DNA of 64,000 bases from Persicirhabdus sediminis (GCF_016595495.1 NZ_JAENIM010000008.1:124001-188000); one strand, 5' to 3'. Positions 19,131 to 28,043 are shown, counted from the first letter of the stretch. A program made the numbers and translations. The notes: generated from the sequence alone by a model not told the origin.

Positions 19131-19721
19131 TTAGAGCATTTCCTTAGTGGACGGCACGCCTTGAACGCGTGGGTCAACTTCGGCAGCGATCTTGAGTGCA
19201 CGGGCGAGGCCTTTGAAGATTGACTCGGCAACGTGGTGGCCGTCGCGACCGTAGAGGACTTCAACGTGCAAGTTGCAGCGTAGGTTGAAGGCAAATGCGC
19301 GGCAGAATTCTTCAGTTAGTGTGAGCGGGAAGTTAGGTGCATCAGCACAGCGCTCAGGGTGACGGAATTCGATGAATGGTCGGTTGCTGAGGTCGATGAC
19401 TACACGGCTGAGAGTCTCATCCATTGGCAGGTAACAATGACCGTAGCGATTGATGCCAAACTTGTTGCCTAAGGCTTCACGAATGCACTCGCCGAGTACG
19501 ATGCCGGTGTCTTCAACGGTGTGGTGGGCATCCACTTCGATGTCTCCAACAGTTTTGACCTTGAGGTCAATGAGCGAGTGACGCGCAAACAGGGTGAGCA
19601 TGTGATCGTAGAAGGGTACTCCTGTAGAAATCTCAGACTTGCCTGAGCCATCTAGATCTAGAGACAGCTCGATGGAGGTCTCGGTGGTAGTGCGTGATTG
19701 ACTTGCGGTTCTTTTGCTCAT
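19131..19721 (-). CDS. hisB: Imidazoleglycerol-phosphate dehydratase HisB
   Basis: 196 residues, the monofunctional form (no HisB phosphatase domain). Both metal-binding histidine clusters are present, DAHHTVEDTGIVLGE and GRDGHHVAESIFKGLARAL, as is FYDHMLTLFARH. It dehydrates imidazole glycerol phosphate to the acetol phosphate. Start ATG 19721; an upstream in-frame extension would translate through a terminator hairpin and is rejected. The first gene of the hisB-hisH pair. Its promoter seems to lie inside that hairpin. Confidence 0.97.
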   Translation of the reverse strand: MSKRTASQSRTTTETSIELSLDLDGSGKSEISTGVPFYDHMLTLFARHSLIDLKVKTVGDIEVDAHHTVEDTGIVLGECIREALGNKFGINRYGHCYLPMDETLSRVVIDLSNRPFIEFRHPERCADAPNFPLTLTEEFCRAFAFNLRCNLHVEVLYGRDGHHVAESIFKGLARALKIAAEVDPRVQGVPSTKEML

Positions 19722-19724
19722 GAT

Positions 19725-19764
19725 AAAAAAATCGGGCTGGCCAGAGCATAGTCTGGCAGCCCGA
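19725..19764 (-). terminator. Terminator of the upstream secreted-protein gene, abutting the hisB start
   Basis: On the minus strand a 13-bp stem (arms 19752-19764 and 19732-19745, one bulged base, 6-nt loop) is followed by seven T, ending only 3 nt before the hisB ATG at 19721. It stops transcripts from the gene at 19830-20885. It could also act as an attenuator for hisB if that gene is read from upstream. Confidence 0.82.
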
Positions 19765-19772
19765 GTTGTCAC
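19745..19772 (-). promoter_or_regulatory. Candidate hisB promoter overlapping the terminator hairpin
   Basis: Minus strand: GTGACA (19767-19772), 16-bp spacer, TATGCT (19745-19750). A start ~7 nt on would give a transcript with only the 3' arm of the hairpin, so it would escape termination, with a leader of about 20 nt. Confidence 0.4.
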
Positions 19773-19829
19773 GTTCAATTGTCCGCCTGCCTAGTGGCTG
19801 TGGCTGGACGGTTAGGTTGGATTAGATAG

Positions 19830-20885
19830 CTACTTTTTAGAGGCGTCCCACGCTTGTTTGTAGTGAGCCTGCACAGCGGTCTTGTACTTCTCGCTGAAGT
19901 TAGGATCAATTTTGATCTCTTCGAAGACCTCTTTTGCTTTGGCAAAATCTTGAGCATCAATCGCCTGCCAGATGGTGTTGTACAGCTCAGCTGAGTTGTG
20001 ACGAGCATGGTTATTCATGCTTCTGATGATCTGGTTGATGTTGTTGATGGTGTCTTGGCTTGGCGTTTTGTGGTACTCGCTGGCGGTGAGAATTTTCACC
20101 CCTTGAGATTTTTCACGTTTGTAGGTGCTTTCGACTGCTTTATTGGAATCTTGCACGACCTTGATGGCGTTGGCTTTGCTGTTGCCAGTCATCGATCCCA
20201 CGGTGCGTTTGCGCTCGTCTTTTTTCGCATCCACTTCATTGATCATGGTGGTGAGGCGAGATTTGTGGCGAGTCAGGGCATTTTTTAAGCTAGCACTTGC
20301 TTGGCTGTAGGCATCACAGCCGGCAAAATCGCTTTTCATGTTTTCCCATGCCTGAATGGCGCCGTTGTAGTCTTGCTTTTTGAGTGCGGCATCTACTCTG
20401 CCTTTGGCCACGCCAGCATCTAGCTCGTAGGCTTTTTTCTGGTACTCAGTTTGCGTTATCAGCTTGCCGTTGATTTTTGTTGAGCCAGCTTCGATTTGTT
20501 TTTTCTCGTCTTCGAGTGTGCGAATCATTCCGCGCACGGTGCGGCGGTGGCTGGACAGATCGTGTTCGTCGAGGAACTTGTTGAGTTCGGCGATGCGCTC
20601 GTCGTATTCCTCCACTGGAAGCATGTCTGGAGCAGGCGCTAAATCTTTGATTTTCTCAAATGCTGGGCCGTCAGTAGCGAGGCGTTCTTGGCGCACTACT
20701 TGGTCGCGCGGGAAGGTCTGCTCGTACTTGATGGTTTCGCCGTGATGAACCATGATTTTGTATTCATTTGCATCACGGGAAATTAATTCGCCCTCAACCT
20801 TAGTTCCGTCTTTCATGTGAAAGATATCTGCCGATGCGAGCGCGCATGTGCCAAGCAGGGCAATACATGTGAATTTGAATCTCAT
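19830..20885 (-). CDS. Secreted helical protein of unknown function
   Basis: 351 residues. A Sec signal (1-19, TCIALLGTCALASA) is followed by a short strand motif DIFHMKDGTKVEGELISRD, a common N-terminal pattern in secreted proteins of this phylum. A long, lysine- and glutamate-rich, mostly helical body then contains two ~45-residue similar helical sections (around DAALKKQDYNGAIQAWENMK and WQAIDAQDFAKAKEVFEEIK, a tetratrico-like rhythm). No enzyme motif. A terminator directly follows, so it is a single-gene unit. Confidence 0.7.
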   Translation of the reverse strand: MRFKFTCIALLGTCALASADIFHMKDGTKVEGELISRDANEYKIMVHHGETIKYEQTFPRDQVVRQERLATDGPAFEKIKDLAPAPDMLPVEEYDERIAELNKFLDEHDLSSHRRTVRGMIRTLEDEKKQIEAGSTKINGKLITQTEYQKKAYELDAGVAKGRVDAALKKQDYNGAIQAWENMKSDFAGCDAYSQASASLKNALTRHKSRLTTMINEVDAKKDERKRTVGSMTGNSKANAIKVVQDSNKAVESTYKREKSQGVKILTASEYHKTPSQDTINNINQIIRSMNNHARHNSAELYNTIWQAIDAQDFAKAKEVFEEIKIDPNFSEKYKTAVQAHYKQAWDASKK

Positions 20886-21129
20886 AAATGGTGTGTATGT
20901 TGATCATGTATTCCAGCAGGGAAAAATGAGAAGTAAAGTAAATAGCTGGATTTATATGCCTTGGGGGCGCTTGTGAAACAGCTTACTAGTAGGTGATTTA
21001 GCGCGTGTTGGTTTTTTTTAGCGGGCTAAAATTTGCATTAGAAATGGGCTGTTTGCACCAGTTTACATGTGCTAATACGGGCGGATATTTTATGGTAAAT
21101 TTCTTTGCATTGGCATCGATCTGCCACTA

Positions 21130-22209
21130 GTGATTTGGCTAGTGGCAAAGCAAGTAGATAGCATCATTATTGGGCAAGGGTTGGCTGGAAGTTGCTTGGC
21201 TCTAGAGCTGCGGCGGCGTGGACAATCGTTTCTTGTGGTGGATAGGCAAGATGAACATTCGTCGTCGCGAGTGGCGGCTGGATTGATCACACCTATCACC
21301 GGGAAGGGGATGAATCCATCGCCTCGACAGGATGAATTTTTGCAAGTTGCGGTACCTTTTTATCGTCAGCTAGAGAATCAGGTGGGGCAGACGTTTTATC
21401 ATTCCAGCGAGGTGTTAAGATTATTCTCTGGTGAAAAAGAGTTTCGCAAGTTTGAGCGTAAGCTACAGACACAGAACGGCTACGACCGCTGGGTGGCTGG
21501 CGAGGCAAACAGTGCAGCTGGGGTGAAAGCCGAGCACGGTGGTTTTGCCATGCGCGATGGTGGCTGGCTGGATACGAGAAAATTTCTAGCTGTGGTGAGT
21601 GAGTTACTTGCAGGTGAAAATCGCTGGCTGGAGGCGGATTTTTCTGCTGATGAGCTGGATTTTTCAGCTGATGGTGTGAGCTGGCGAGATTGGCGAGCGC
21701 AGCGGGTGATTTTATGCCTCGGTGCCTATGGTTTGGGATCTGGCCCATTTGATTATATTCCTCATCGTAGTGCTAAGGGGGAGATTTTAAGTTTACGCAT
21801 TCCATTGCTCCAAGGCAGCCAGCGCTACCATCGTGGCGGCTGGCTGGCGGCGCGTGAAAATGGCCTGTGGAAGGCGGGAGCGAGCTACGACTGGGACCAG
21901 CTGGATAGCGAGCCAACTGGCGCAGGCCGCGAGAAAGTGGAGGGCATTGTACAGTCGTTTACTGATGCCGCTTACGAGGTGGTGGCGCACGAGGCAGCGG
22001 TGCGGCCTATTGTGCGCTGCAGCCAGCCAGTTTGTGGGCTACATCCAGCTCACCGTCAGCTGGGATTTTTTAATGGTTTGGGGTCGAAGGGAAGTTTGGT
22101 GGCGCCATTGGTAGCTAGCCAGTTTGCCGAGTATTTAGCTACGGGTAAGCCAGTGGATGATGATTTTGATTTGGCGAAAATTTTTCCACCCGCTACTAGT
22201 GAGTCATGA
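21130..22209 (+). CDS. FAD-dependent oxidoreductase resembling the MnmC oxidase domain
   Basis: 359 residues. An N-terminal FAD-binding motif (IIIGQGLAGSCLALELRRRG) and a basic/acidic strand (VVDRQ) mark a DAO-family fold. Several later segments match the pattern of the MnmC C-terminal oxidase domain by eye: AGASYDWD, AAVRPIVRCSQPVCG and FNGLGSKGSLVAPLVASQFAEYL. MnmC(o) removes the carboxymethyl group from cmnm5U34 of tRNA. The gene overlaps the next one, an MnmM-type methyltransferase, by 4 bp (ATGA), which supports a tRNA wobble-modification role. The start is GTG 21130 or GTG 21142; neither has a ribosome site. Other DAO oxidases (glycine or amino-acid oxidase) remain possible. Confidence 0.7.
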   Translation: MIWLVAKQVDSIIIGQGLAGSCLALELRRRGQSFLVVDRQDEHSSSRVAAGLITPITGKGMNPSPRQDEFLQVAVPFYRQLENQVGQTFYHSSEVLRLFSGEKEFRKFERKLQTQNGYDRWVAGEANSAAGVKAEHGGFAMRDGGWLDTRKFLAVVSELLAGENRWLEADFSADELDFSADGVSWRDWRAQRVILCLGAYGLGSGPFDYIPHRSAKGEILSLRIPLLQGSQRYHRGGWLAARENGLWKAGASYDWDQLDSEPTGAGREKVEGIVQSFTDAAYEVVAHEAAVRPIVRCSQPVCGLHPAHRQLGFFNGLGSKGSLVAPLVASQFAEYLATGKPVDDDFDLAKIFPPATSES

Positions 22210-22775
22210 AGTGGCAGGTAAGAAAACCATTAGCAATGGCTCACGAGCTGGTGAAAGCGTGTGTGCAGTCGGGTGATGTGGTGGTGGATGCGACGCTGGG
22301 CAATGGTCATGACGCTTTGTTTTTGGCAAATTGTGTAGGTGCGCGCGGTCGGGTGATTGGTTTTGATGTGCAGCAGGCGGCAGTGGAGGCGAGTAGCGCG
22401 CGGCTAGCTGACTGTGAGGCGGCGGTGGATCTACACCATTGTGGGCACGAAAAGCTGGCTGATTTTGCGCCAGCTGGCTTGGGCGCGGTGATGTTTAATT
22501 TGGGTTATCTTCCCAATGCAGACCACAGCGTGATCACGCTGCCAGCTACGACTTTGGCGGCGCTGGAATCGGCGGTGGAGCTGATGCGCCCGCGCGGCAT
22601 TCTCTCAGTGATGTGTTATCCCGGCCACGATGGCGGGCGAGAAGAAGCTAATGAAGTGGAGGCGTACTTTGCCGCTCTGCCACGCTACGGCTGGCAGGTG
22701 GTGAAACACCAACACCTCAATGGGCCAGCGACATCGCCATTTCTACTGGCGGCACAGAAGCGTGCCGAGAAGTGA
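22206..22775 (+). CDS. mnmM: MnmM-type (YtqB) class I SAM methyltransferase
   Basis: 189 residues, the usual size of the PF06962 rRNA-methylase-like family whose member YtqB/MnmM methylates nm5U34 to mnm5U34 in tRNA. SAM motif DATLGNGHDALFLA and the family motif FNLGYLPNADH are clear; SVMCYPGHDGGREEA follows. Its ATG overlaps the stop of the FAD oxidoreductase gene (ATGA), so the oxidase and methylase are coupled. Together they could do what the fused MnmC does elsewhere. A terminator follows. Confidence 0.85.
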   Translation: MKWQVRKPLAMAHELVKACVQSGDVVVDATLGNGHDALFLANCVGARGRVIGFDVQQAAVEASSARLADCEAAVDLHHCGHEKLADFAPAGLGAVMFNLGYLPNADHSVITLPATTLAALESAVELMRPRGILSVMCYPGHDGGREEANEVEAYFAALPRYGWQVVKHQHLNGPATSPFLLAAQKRAEK

Positions 22776-22799
22776 TTTCCAGCTGGCTGGAGAAAACAA

Positions 22800-22829
22800 A
22801 ACCTCAGACCATAGATGGCCTGAGGTTTC
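22800..22829. terminator. Convergent terminator between mnmM and the PEP-CTERM gene
   Basis: 9-bp perfect stem aaacctcag / ctgaggttt (22800-22808 / 22821-22829) with a loop that itself can pair cat/atg. A-rich on the left and T-rich on the right suits both directions. Confidence 0.8.
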
Positions 22830-22857
22830 TATGTACTCAAGGAGATGTCGCAATAAA

Positions 22858-23613
22858 CTATTTTTTGCGTCTGGTGAGTAAACCAAATGCCCCGATCATG
22901 ATGAGTGACGCGGATGATGGTTCTGGAATAGGCGTGGTGAATGTGTAATCGATTGAGAAGAGGTCGAGTTGTCCACCTCTTGTGCCTGTACCAGGTTCTC
23001 CATCTAGTGTACCTAGGGTGAGTGTCCATGAATTGTCGCCAGCTGCGGCGTCGCCACCTACATTGTTAAGGCCTAGCTCATTGAAGCTGCCGCTGGTCGG
23101 AGTCAGGTTTGCATAATTGAAGGTATTACCGCTAGATCCTTCGATATTAGCAGTTGTAGCTCCACCTTGTTCTGAGAAGGTAAGGTATTCACCACTGCCG
23201 AATCCTTTTAGCGTAATGCTGTTCAGCGCGATTGAGTTGAGAGTGGTGCCGTCTACGGAGTTTACGGATAATGTGAAAGTGATTTGTTCGCCTGATTCGA
23301 TCTCGTTATTATTATTACCTCCATTGACATTAACAGTACTGCTGTTGCCAGCTTGTTCACGTAGCTTGAGGTTTGAAGAGTTTCCTACAGTAGGTGAGCC
23401 GGTGGCGGTGATTGTTAGTCTAAATTCAAGACCATCTTGCACGTAGCCCGCAGTCTGGCTGGTTGCGCCACCAGTTACCCCCAAGGCTCTCCAGTCTAAT
23501 CCACTACTTAAGTCGTTATTTCCCATGACTAAAGTGGCTGCCGGGCTAGCCGCTATGGTGGCAAATAATATTGTGGGTATAATCAGTTTAGTGTGTTTCG
23601 TTGTGATTTTCAT
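22858..23613 (-). CDS. PEP-CTERM sorting-signal protein
   Basis: 251 residues. Signal peptide (1-26, IIPTILFATIAASPAA), a body rich in Ser, Thr, Asn and Gly in beta-strand-like segments, and a C-terminal PEP-CTERM tripartite signal: PIPEPSSA, a hydrophobic stretch, then RRKK. Such proteins are processed by an exosortase and exported to the surface or matrix. No exosortase gene lies in this window. ATG at 23613. The body has no recognised domain, and the gene stands alone. Confidence 0.88.
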   Translation of the reverse strand: MKITTKHTKLIIPTILFATIAASPAATLVMGNNDLSSGLDWRALGVTGGATSQTAGYVQDGLEFRLTITATGSPTVGNSSNLKLREQAGNSSTVNVNGGNNNNEIESGEQITFTLSVNSVDGTTLNSIALNSITLKGFGSGEYLTFSEQGGATTANIEGSSGNTFNYANLTPTSGSFNELGLNNVGGDAAAGDNSWTLTLGTLDGEPGTGTRGGQLDLFSIDYTFTTPIPEPSSASLIMIGAFGLLTRRKK

Positions 23614-23898
23614 CTTCTTTTCGTTACTTGTTTAAGAGGATACGTGCGTGAAATAGTTTCACTGACGAAAATGAAGCTCGCTGCGTAATCTTTTGCAAAG
23701 TTTTAAACTTAAAATATTTTTTGATTTGTGAAATTTTGACGGTGATCGTGATACTATTTGATAAATATGTGACATGCAATTGTAGTTATTCAGTAAAATA
23801 GAACCCAATCGATTAATTGGACTCACTGATTTGCTGCACGACTGACTAGCTAGGATTTAAGGAATGACCCGCGCACGGCGGGCTAGTAGCTAGATGCC

Positions 23899-24546
23899 TC
23901 AGCAGCCACCGCGCATCTGGCGGAAAAGCATGAGGGCTAAGAACATGCCGATGATGGCGAGCGGGACCAGCCAGCGGGATTTGCTGACGGGCACGGAAAA
24001 ATCAGGCGCGTCGGTGACTTCAGCGAGCTGGCGCATTTTTTCCACCACACCATCGATGCCCACTTCGCGGCTGGTGGTGATGAGCTTGCCGGTATCGGCC
24101 TCGATCAGTGCGATGTGGGGGATGGAGTTTGGCGCGTATTTTTCCAGCTTAGGGATGTCGGACCAGGCGACGGCAGGAAATGGCATGTTGTAGTCGCGCA
24201 GGTATTTGAGCCGCTGTTCGGGTGTGCGATCGCTGCTGACCATGACGATTTCTACCGGTGATGATTTGAGATATTGGTATTCATCTACCAGCGCTGGCGT
24301 GGTGGCGCGGCACGGCGGACACCACATCGCGGTGTAATATAGCGCAATGAATTTTTTCTCCGCTGGCAGTGTGTAGCTAGCCAGCTCGGCGGGATTTTTG
24401 TCATCGAGAATTTCCAGCTGCGCGTGGTTGAGGCCAGCTGGCTGGCTGCTTGGTGCGCCGGTGAGCTGGCTGGCGGCGAGCAAGAAAACCATGGCAACTA
24501 GCTGGCTGAGCTGACGGCTGGTGGTGGAAAAATGGGCTGATTTCAT
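23899..24546 (-). CDS. Membrane-anchored thioredoxin-like protein
   Basis: 215 residues from ATG 24546 (an ATG two codons earlier is equally possible). An N-terminal hydrophobic signal or anchor (~12-30) is followed by a thioredoxin/nucleoredoxin-like domain with W-C76-P-P-C79, a TPEQRLKYLRDYNMPFPAV segment and the cis-Pro region NSIPHIALIEADTG. A C-terminal membrane helix ends in a tail RQMRGGC. It probably works in the periplasm on disulfides or as a peroxide or quinone-linked redoxin. No partner gene is adjacent. Confidence 0.82.
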   Translation of the reverse strand: MKSAHFSTTSRQLSQLVAMVFLLAASQLTGAPSSQPAGLNHAQLEILDDKNPAELASYTLPAEKKFIALYYTAMWCPPCRATTPALVDEYQYLKSSPVEIVMVSSDRTPEQRLKYLRDYNMPFPAVAWSDIPKLEKYAPNSIPHIALIEADTGKLITTSREVGIDGVVEKMRQLAEVTDAPDFSVPVSKSRWLVPLAIIGMFLALMLFRQMRGGC

Positions 24547-24776
24547 GATCATAGAGTCTAGGGGTGGGAGAGCCTTTATTTGGGTAAGATAGGCGAAATG
24601 GGCACTTATTCCGTGCATTTTTTTGCATAAACCGAACGAAACCGCTAATCCAGCTGAGAATTGACCGATTCTGCTTTATCGGACCCGCAAGCTGTGGTTT
24701 GTTGCGCGCATAAATTGAGCTGACCACTGGCTATAAGTGAGTGAGGCTTTTTTGTTAACTAAGACCAACGACCATT

Positions 24777-26387
24777 ATGCTGACGATTCGCAACATGACC
24801 AAAAACATGGGAGGGCGCACCCTGTTTGAAGATTCCAATTTGACGATCAACTGGGGCGAGCGCACCGCATTGGTCGGCCCTAACGGCGCGGGTAAGTCTA
24901 CTCTGTTTAAGATTATTCTGGGCGAAGAAGATTGCGACAACGGCGTGGTCGATCTCGATGAATACGCGATTGTTGGTTACCTCGCGCAGGAAGCTGGCGA
25001 TCCAGGTGACGAGACCGTGATGGAAATCGCCATGGGCACCACACCTGAGATGGTAGGCATTCTGCGTACCATGCGTGAGCACGAAGCTGCAGGCACCACT
25101 GATTCTGATGAATACGGCGCCGCTCAAGACCAATTTACCGCGCTCAATGGTTACCAGCTAGAGCCAAAAGCGAAGAAGATCCTCGCTGGACTTTCCTTTA
25201 AACAAGAAGATTTTGACCGCCCAGCTCGCGAGTTCTCTGGTGGTTGGATCATGCGTTCCTACCTCGCTCGTCTCTTGGTGATGGAGCCGGATTTGTTGAT
25301 GCTCGATGAGCCTACTAACCACTTGGACCTGCACACATTGATTTGGTTCCAGCGCTACCTGCAGAACTACCCAGGTGCGATTTTGATGATTTCCCACGAT
25401 CGCGATTTCATGGACGAGATCATTGAGACCGTGTTCGACATCGACCAGCAATCATTCATTTCCTATACCGGCAACTACAGCTCATTCCTCAATCAGCGCG
25501 AGACTCGCTACGAACAACAAGTTAGCGCGTACCGCAACCAGCAGAAGGAAATTGCCAAAGTGCAAGAGTTCGTCGACCGCTTCCGCTCAGTCGGCTCAAA
25601 AGCATCTCAGGTGCAGAGCAAGATGAAGCAGATCGAGAAAATGCGCACGCTGGAGAAACCAGCCACTCCGCGCAAGGTATTCAAATTTAACTTCCCTCAG
25701 CCGCCACGCTCAACACAGAAAGTAGTCGAGCTGGAAAATGTCGACCTCGCCTACGGTGATCTGGTGATCTACAAAAATACCAGCCTAACCATCGAGCGCG
25801 GTGAGAAGATCGTTCTGGTAGGCCCTAACGGTGCCGGTAAATCCACATTGATGAAGCTGCTCGCAGGTACCCTAGAGCCACAAGCTGGTACACGCCGCGC
25901 TGGCTACAGCACCAAGCTGGGTTACTACTCACAGCACCGTTCCGAAGCCTTTGACGAGCACAACTCAGTTCTCGACGAGGTGATGAAAGCAGCGCCAGAT
26001 ATTCGTGAAGACGAAGCGCGCTCCATCCTCGGATCATTCCTATTCCGTCGCCAAGACGTACACAAGAAATGTAAGGTTCTATCAGGTGGTGAGAAATCTC
26101 GTCTCAACTTGGTGAAATTCCTCGTTGATCCTCCTAACTTGCTGCTGATGGATGAGCCTACCACTCACTTGGACATCCTTTCTATCGAAGCCCTCGTGCA
26201 GGCGCTGAAGCAATACGAAGGCACCTTGGTATTCATTTCCCACGACGTGCACTTCATTCGCGCACTGGGTGAAACTACCCTGCATATCAGCGGTGGCCAG
26301 CTCACCCGCTACTCTGGCGGATACGACTATTACCTCGAGAAATCTGGTCTCGGTGATGGTGACGCTCGTGGCGGCATCACTGCCTAA
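24777..26387 (+). CDS. ABC-F family translational ATPase
   Basis: 536 residues with two ABC cassettes and no membrane part. First Walker A GPNGAGKST (~35), signature region FSGGWIMRSYLARLL and Walker B LLMLDEPTNHLDL. A charged interdomain helix pair (the P-site tRNA interaction motif region, ~240-290) links to a second Walker A GPNGAGKST and LSGGEKSRLNLVKFL / LLLMDEPTTHLD. ABC-F proteins act on the ribosome. The first signature LSGG-type motif reads FSGGW, a common variant. Codons are more C-rich than neighbours, fitting high expression. A perfect terminator follows. Confidence 0.95.
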   Translation: MLTIRNMTKNMGGRTLFEDSNLTINWGERTALVGPNGAGKSTLFKIILGEEDCDNGVVDLDEYAIVGYLAQEAGDPGDETVMEIAMGTTPEMVGILRTMREHEAAGTTDSDEYGAAQDQFTALNGYQLEPKAKKILAGLSFKQEDFDRPAREFSGGWIMRSYLARLLVMEPDLLMLDEPTNHLDLHTLIWFQRYLQNYPGAILMISHDRDFMDEIIETVFDIDQQSFISYTGNYSSFLNQRETRYEQQVSAYRNQQKEIAKVQEFVDRFRSVGSKASQVQSKMKQIEKMRTLEKPATPRKVFKFNFPQPPRSTQKVVELENVDLAYGDLVIYKNTSLTIERGEKIVLVGPNGAGKSTLMKLLAGTLEPQAGTRRAGYSTKLGYYSQHRSEAFDEHNSVLDEVMKAAPDIREDEARSILGSFLFRRQDVHKKCKVLSGGEKSRLNLVKFLVDPPNLLLMDEPTTHLDILSIEALVQALKQYEGTLVFISHDVHFIRALGETTLHISGGQLTRYSGGYDYYLEKSGLGDGDARGGITA

Positions 26388-26421
26388 CGCGGTCATAGAT
26401 TTACCGATTAGATTCAACACC

Positions 26422-26456
26422 AAAGCAGCCAGCTGATCCAGCTGGCTGCTTTTTTG
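26422..26456 (+). terminator. Strong terminator after the ABC-F gene
   Basis: Perfect 14-bp stem aaagcagccagctg / cagctggctgcttt (26422-26435 / 26439-26452), 3-nt loop, T-run after it. It includes the abundant CCAGCTGG words. Confidence 0.95.
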
Positions 26457-26482
26457 TATTCATTGAGAGGGCAAAAATTTAC

Positions 26483-26786
26483 CCAGCTGGATTTCTCAGC
26501 CTCCATTTAATAGATCCGGCTAGCCCAACAAATTGACATTTAGAATAGCAGTTCTATCAGCCTGTTGCTGGAGAGTCTTTTTTTTGTTGGAACTGAAACC
26601 AGCTAGAAAAAAGCTGGAATGAGCTCAGCTAGCTAATTTAGTAACACATTGAAGCCTAGTTGGCCAGAAGTCCAGCCAGCTGGAATGTTAAATCCTGAAT
26701 TGCTATCAAATTCCAGTGATTCTAGCTAACAAATAGATACGGTTTGAACTTGATTTTCCTGCTAGAAAGTTTTTAAACCAGTCTTG
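26483..26786 (+). repeat. Dispersed intergenic repeat, copy A
   Basis: About 300 bp that align along their length with 29263-29580 and, over the last ~115 bp, with 27343-27459. Well-conserved blocks include cccaacaaattgaca, gcagttctatcagcctgttg, ctggaatgttaaatcc and, at the end, aaacc-gtctt just before the downstream ORF. It precedes the small secreted protein gene at 26820. Together with the ABC-F terminator this explains the 432-bp gap before that gene. Confidence 0.85.
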
Positions 26787-26819
26787 TGATATATGACCCA
26801 CACTGTAAATTTCATTAAT

Positions 26820-27296
26820 ATGCGAACCTTGTTAATTGCTAGCTCATTATTTTTTTGGGGAATTCATTGCTCCCATGCAGACATCAGCAGAGATTTCTTT
26901 TGCTTATCAGTGGCTTCTCAGAATGCTCATGCTGAATTTGAAGTATTAGCTACTGATGTTGCTGTCGATCCAGAATTAGCATCCAAATACCGCAAAGAAA
27001 TTCAGCAATATCTATTATCTTTGGTTGAAAAAGGAGCGTTGGTTCAGATTGAAACAAAGTTTCAGTCTCCGGATGATCTGGGTGAAGAAAAACAAAATTC
27101 TTTCATGGAGGATTTGATAGATATAGCTACTTCGATGGCTCCAAAATATGGCTATTACACATCGTTGGAAATGGTAGGCTGCGGAGTAGGCCTCAAATTA
27201 CGCAATATCCAACGGGATGAGCCTATTGCATGGACTTTCAGCGTTCCGAAAGAATATGAAAAAAGAATTCAAACAATGATCGCGCTGTATAAGTGA
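26820..27296 (+). CDS. Small secreted protein, unknown
   Basis: 158 residues from ATG 26820 (MRTLLIASSLFFWGIHCSHA, a good signal peptide); an ATG at 26793 adds nine residues. The mature part is helical and acidic, with EVLATDVAVDPELASKYRKE and later SLEMVGCGVGLKLRN. No family recognised. The A+T content is higher than in the flanking core genes. It lies behind repeat copy A and in front of repeat copy B, so it looks like cargo of a repeated cassette. Confidence 0.6.
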   Translation: MRTLLIASSLFFWGIHCSHADISRDFFCLSVASQNAHAEFEVLATDVAVDPELASKYRKEIQQYLLSLVEKGALVQIETKFQSPDDLGEEKQNSFMEDLIDIATSMAPKYGYYTSLEMVGCGVGLKLRNIQRDEPIAWTFSVPKEYEKRIQTMIALYK

Positions 27297-27342
27297 CTCC
27301 AAATACATTCACACTACACGAAGAAAAAGAGAGTGAGCCTGC

Positions 27343-27459
27343 TAGCTGAAATGTTAAATCCACATTTGCTATCAAATTTCAGTGATTCTAGCTAACAAAA
27401 TGATTCGATTGAAAATTGCGTTTCCTGCTAGTCCGATGATAAACCTGTCTTGTTATATT
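27343..27459 (+). repeat. Dispersed intergenic repeat, copy B (partial)
   Basis: About 117 bp matching the 3' part of copies A and C: gaaatgttaaatcc, tttgctatcaaatttcagtg, attctagctaacaaa and aaacctgtcttgttatat. The 5' two thirds are missing. Confidence 0.8.
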
Positions 27460-27571
27460 CTTCTGCTGTCTCACATACTTACGCTGGTGTAACGGGGGCA
27501 CCCTCTACGGAAAGTGGAATGAAATCGTCGGCCGTTAGTATCAAAGAAAGTAATATTAGTAGTAAGTGGGA

Positions 27572-28030
27572 ATGTGTAGAAAGTTCGGAGTAGTAATATT
27601 GATCAGTTTGTTACTTTGGTTTGTGACATCACTGGCTTTGCAAGATAGCCGTAGCACAAAGCAAGAAATTATAGATGTTGGTACGCTGTATGTCTCTGTT
27701 ATGCCTGAAGTCGAAACGAAGTTTGTTGAGGATATACGCAAGTTGTACCAACTTGAGGATATTGCTCAGGGCGGTACAATGGAAGGTTTCTCATATTATG
27801 ACAGGACATATAGCTTCTATTTAGATCAGGCTGATGTCGATGATTTGCAACGATATGTATTAGCGAATTATGATGGTAAAAACCTGCTTGGGCACAAGCT
27901 TTCAGCTACAGTTGACTATGAGCCATCTGGGGATGAGGCACATCAAGTGTGGGTAGACGTCAAGTTTTATCATGAGGAGCAGCGGACGCAGAGTAAATGG
28001 ATGTTGTGGTTGTACCAATTTGTGGAATAA
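27572..28030 (+). CDS. Small membrane-anchored protein, unknown
   Basis: 152 residues from ATG 27572 (a GTG two codons upstream is possible). An N-terminal hydrophobic helix (~5-24, VVILISLLLWFVTSLAL) then a soluble acidic part with YDRTYSFYLDQADVDDLQRY and WVDVKFYHEEQRTQ. No family recognised. It lies between repeat B and a short conserved 3' flank at 28044-28076, and just before the transposase gene. Confidence 0.55.
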   Translation: MCRKFGVVILISLLLWFVTSLALQDSRSTKQEIIDVGTLYVSVMPEVETKFVEDIRKLYQLEDIAQGGTMEGFSYYDRTYSFYLDQADVDDLQRYVLANYDGKNLLGHKLSATVDYEPSGDEAHQVWVDVKFYHEEQRTQSKWMLWLYQFVE

Positions 28031-28043
28031 CTATTTTAATTTA

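Noticed and set aside
19722-19778. Longer N-terminus for hisB
   Set aside because: It would translate a terminator stem and T-run, giving residues unlike any HisB start.
23866-23884. Hairpin cccgc/gcggg as terminator
   Set aside because: Short stem without a T-run.
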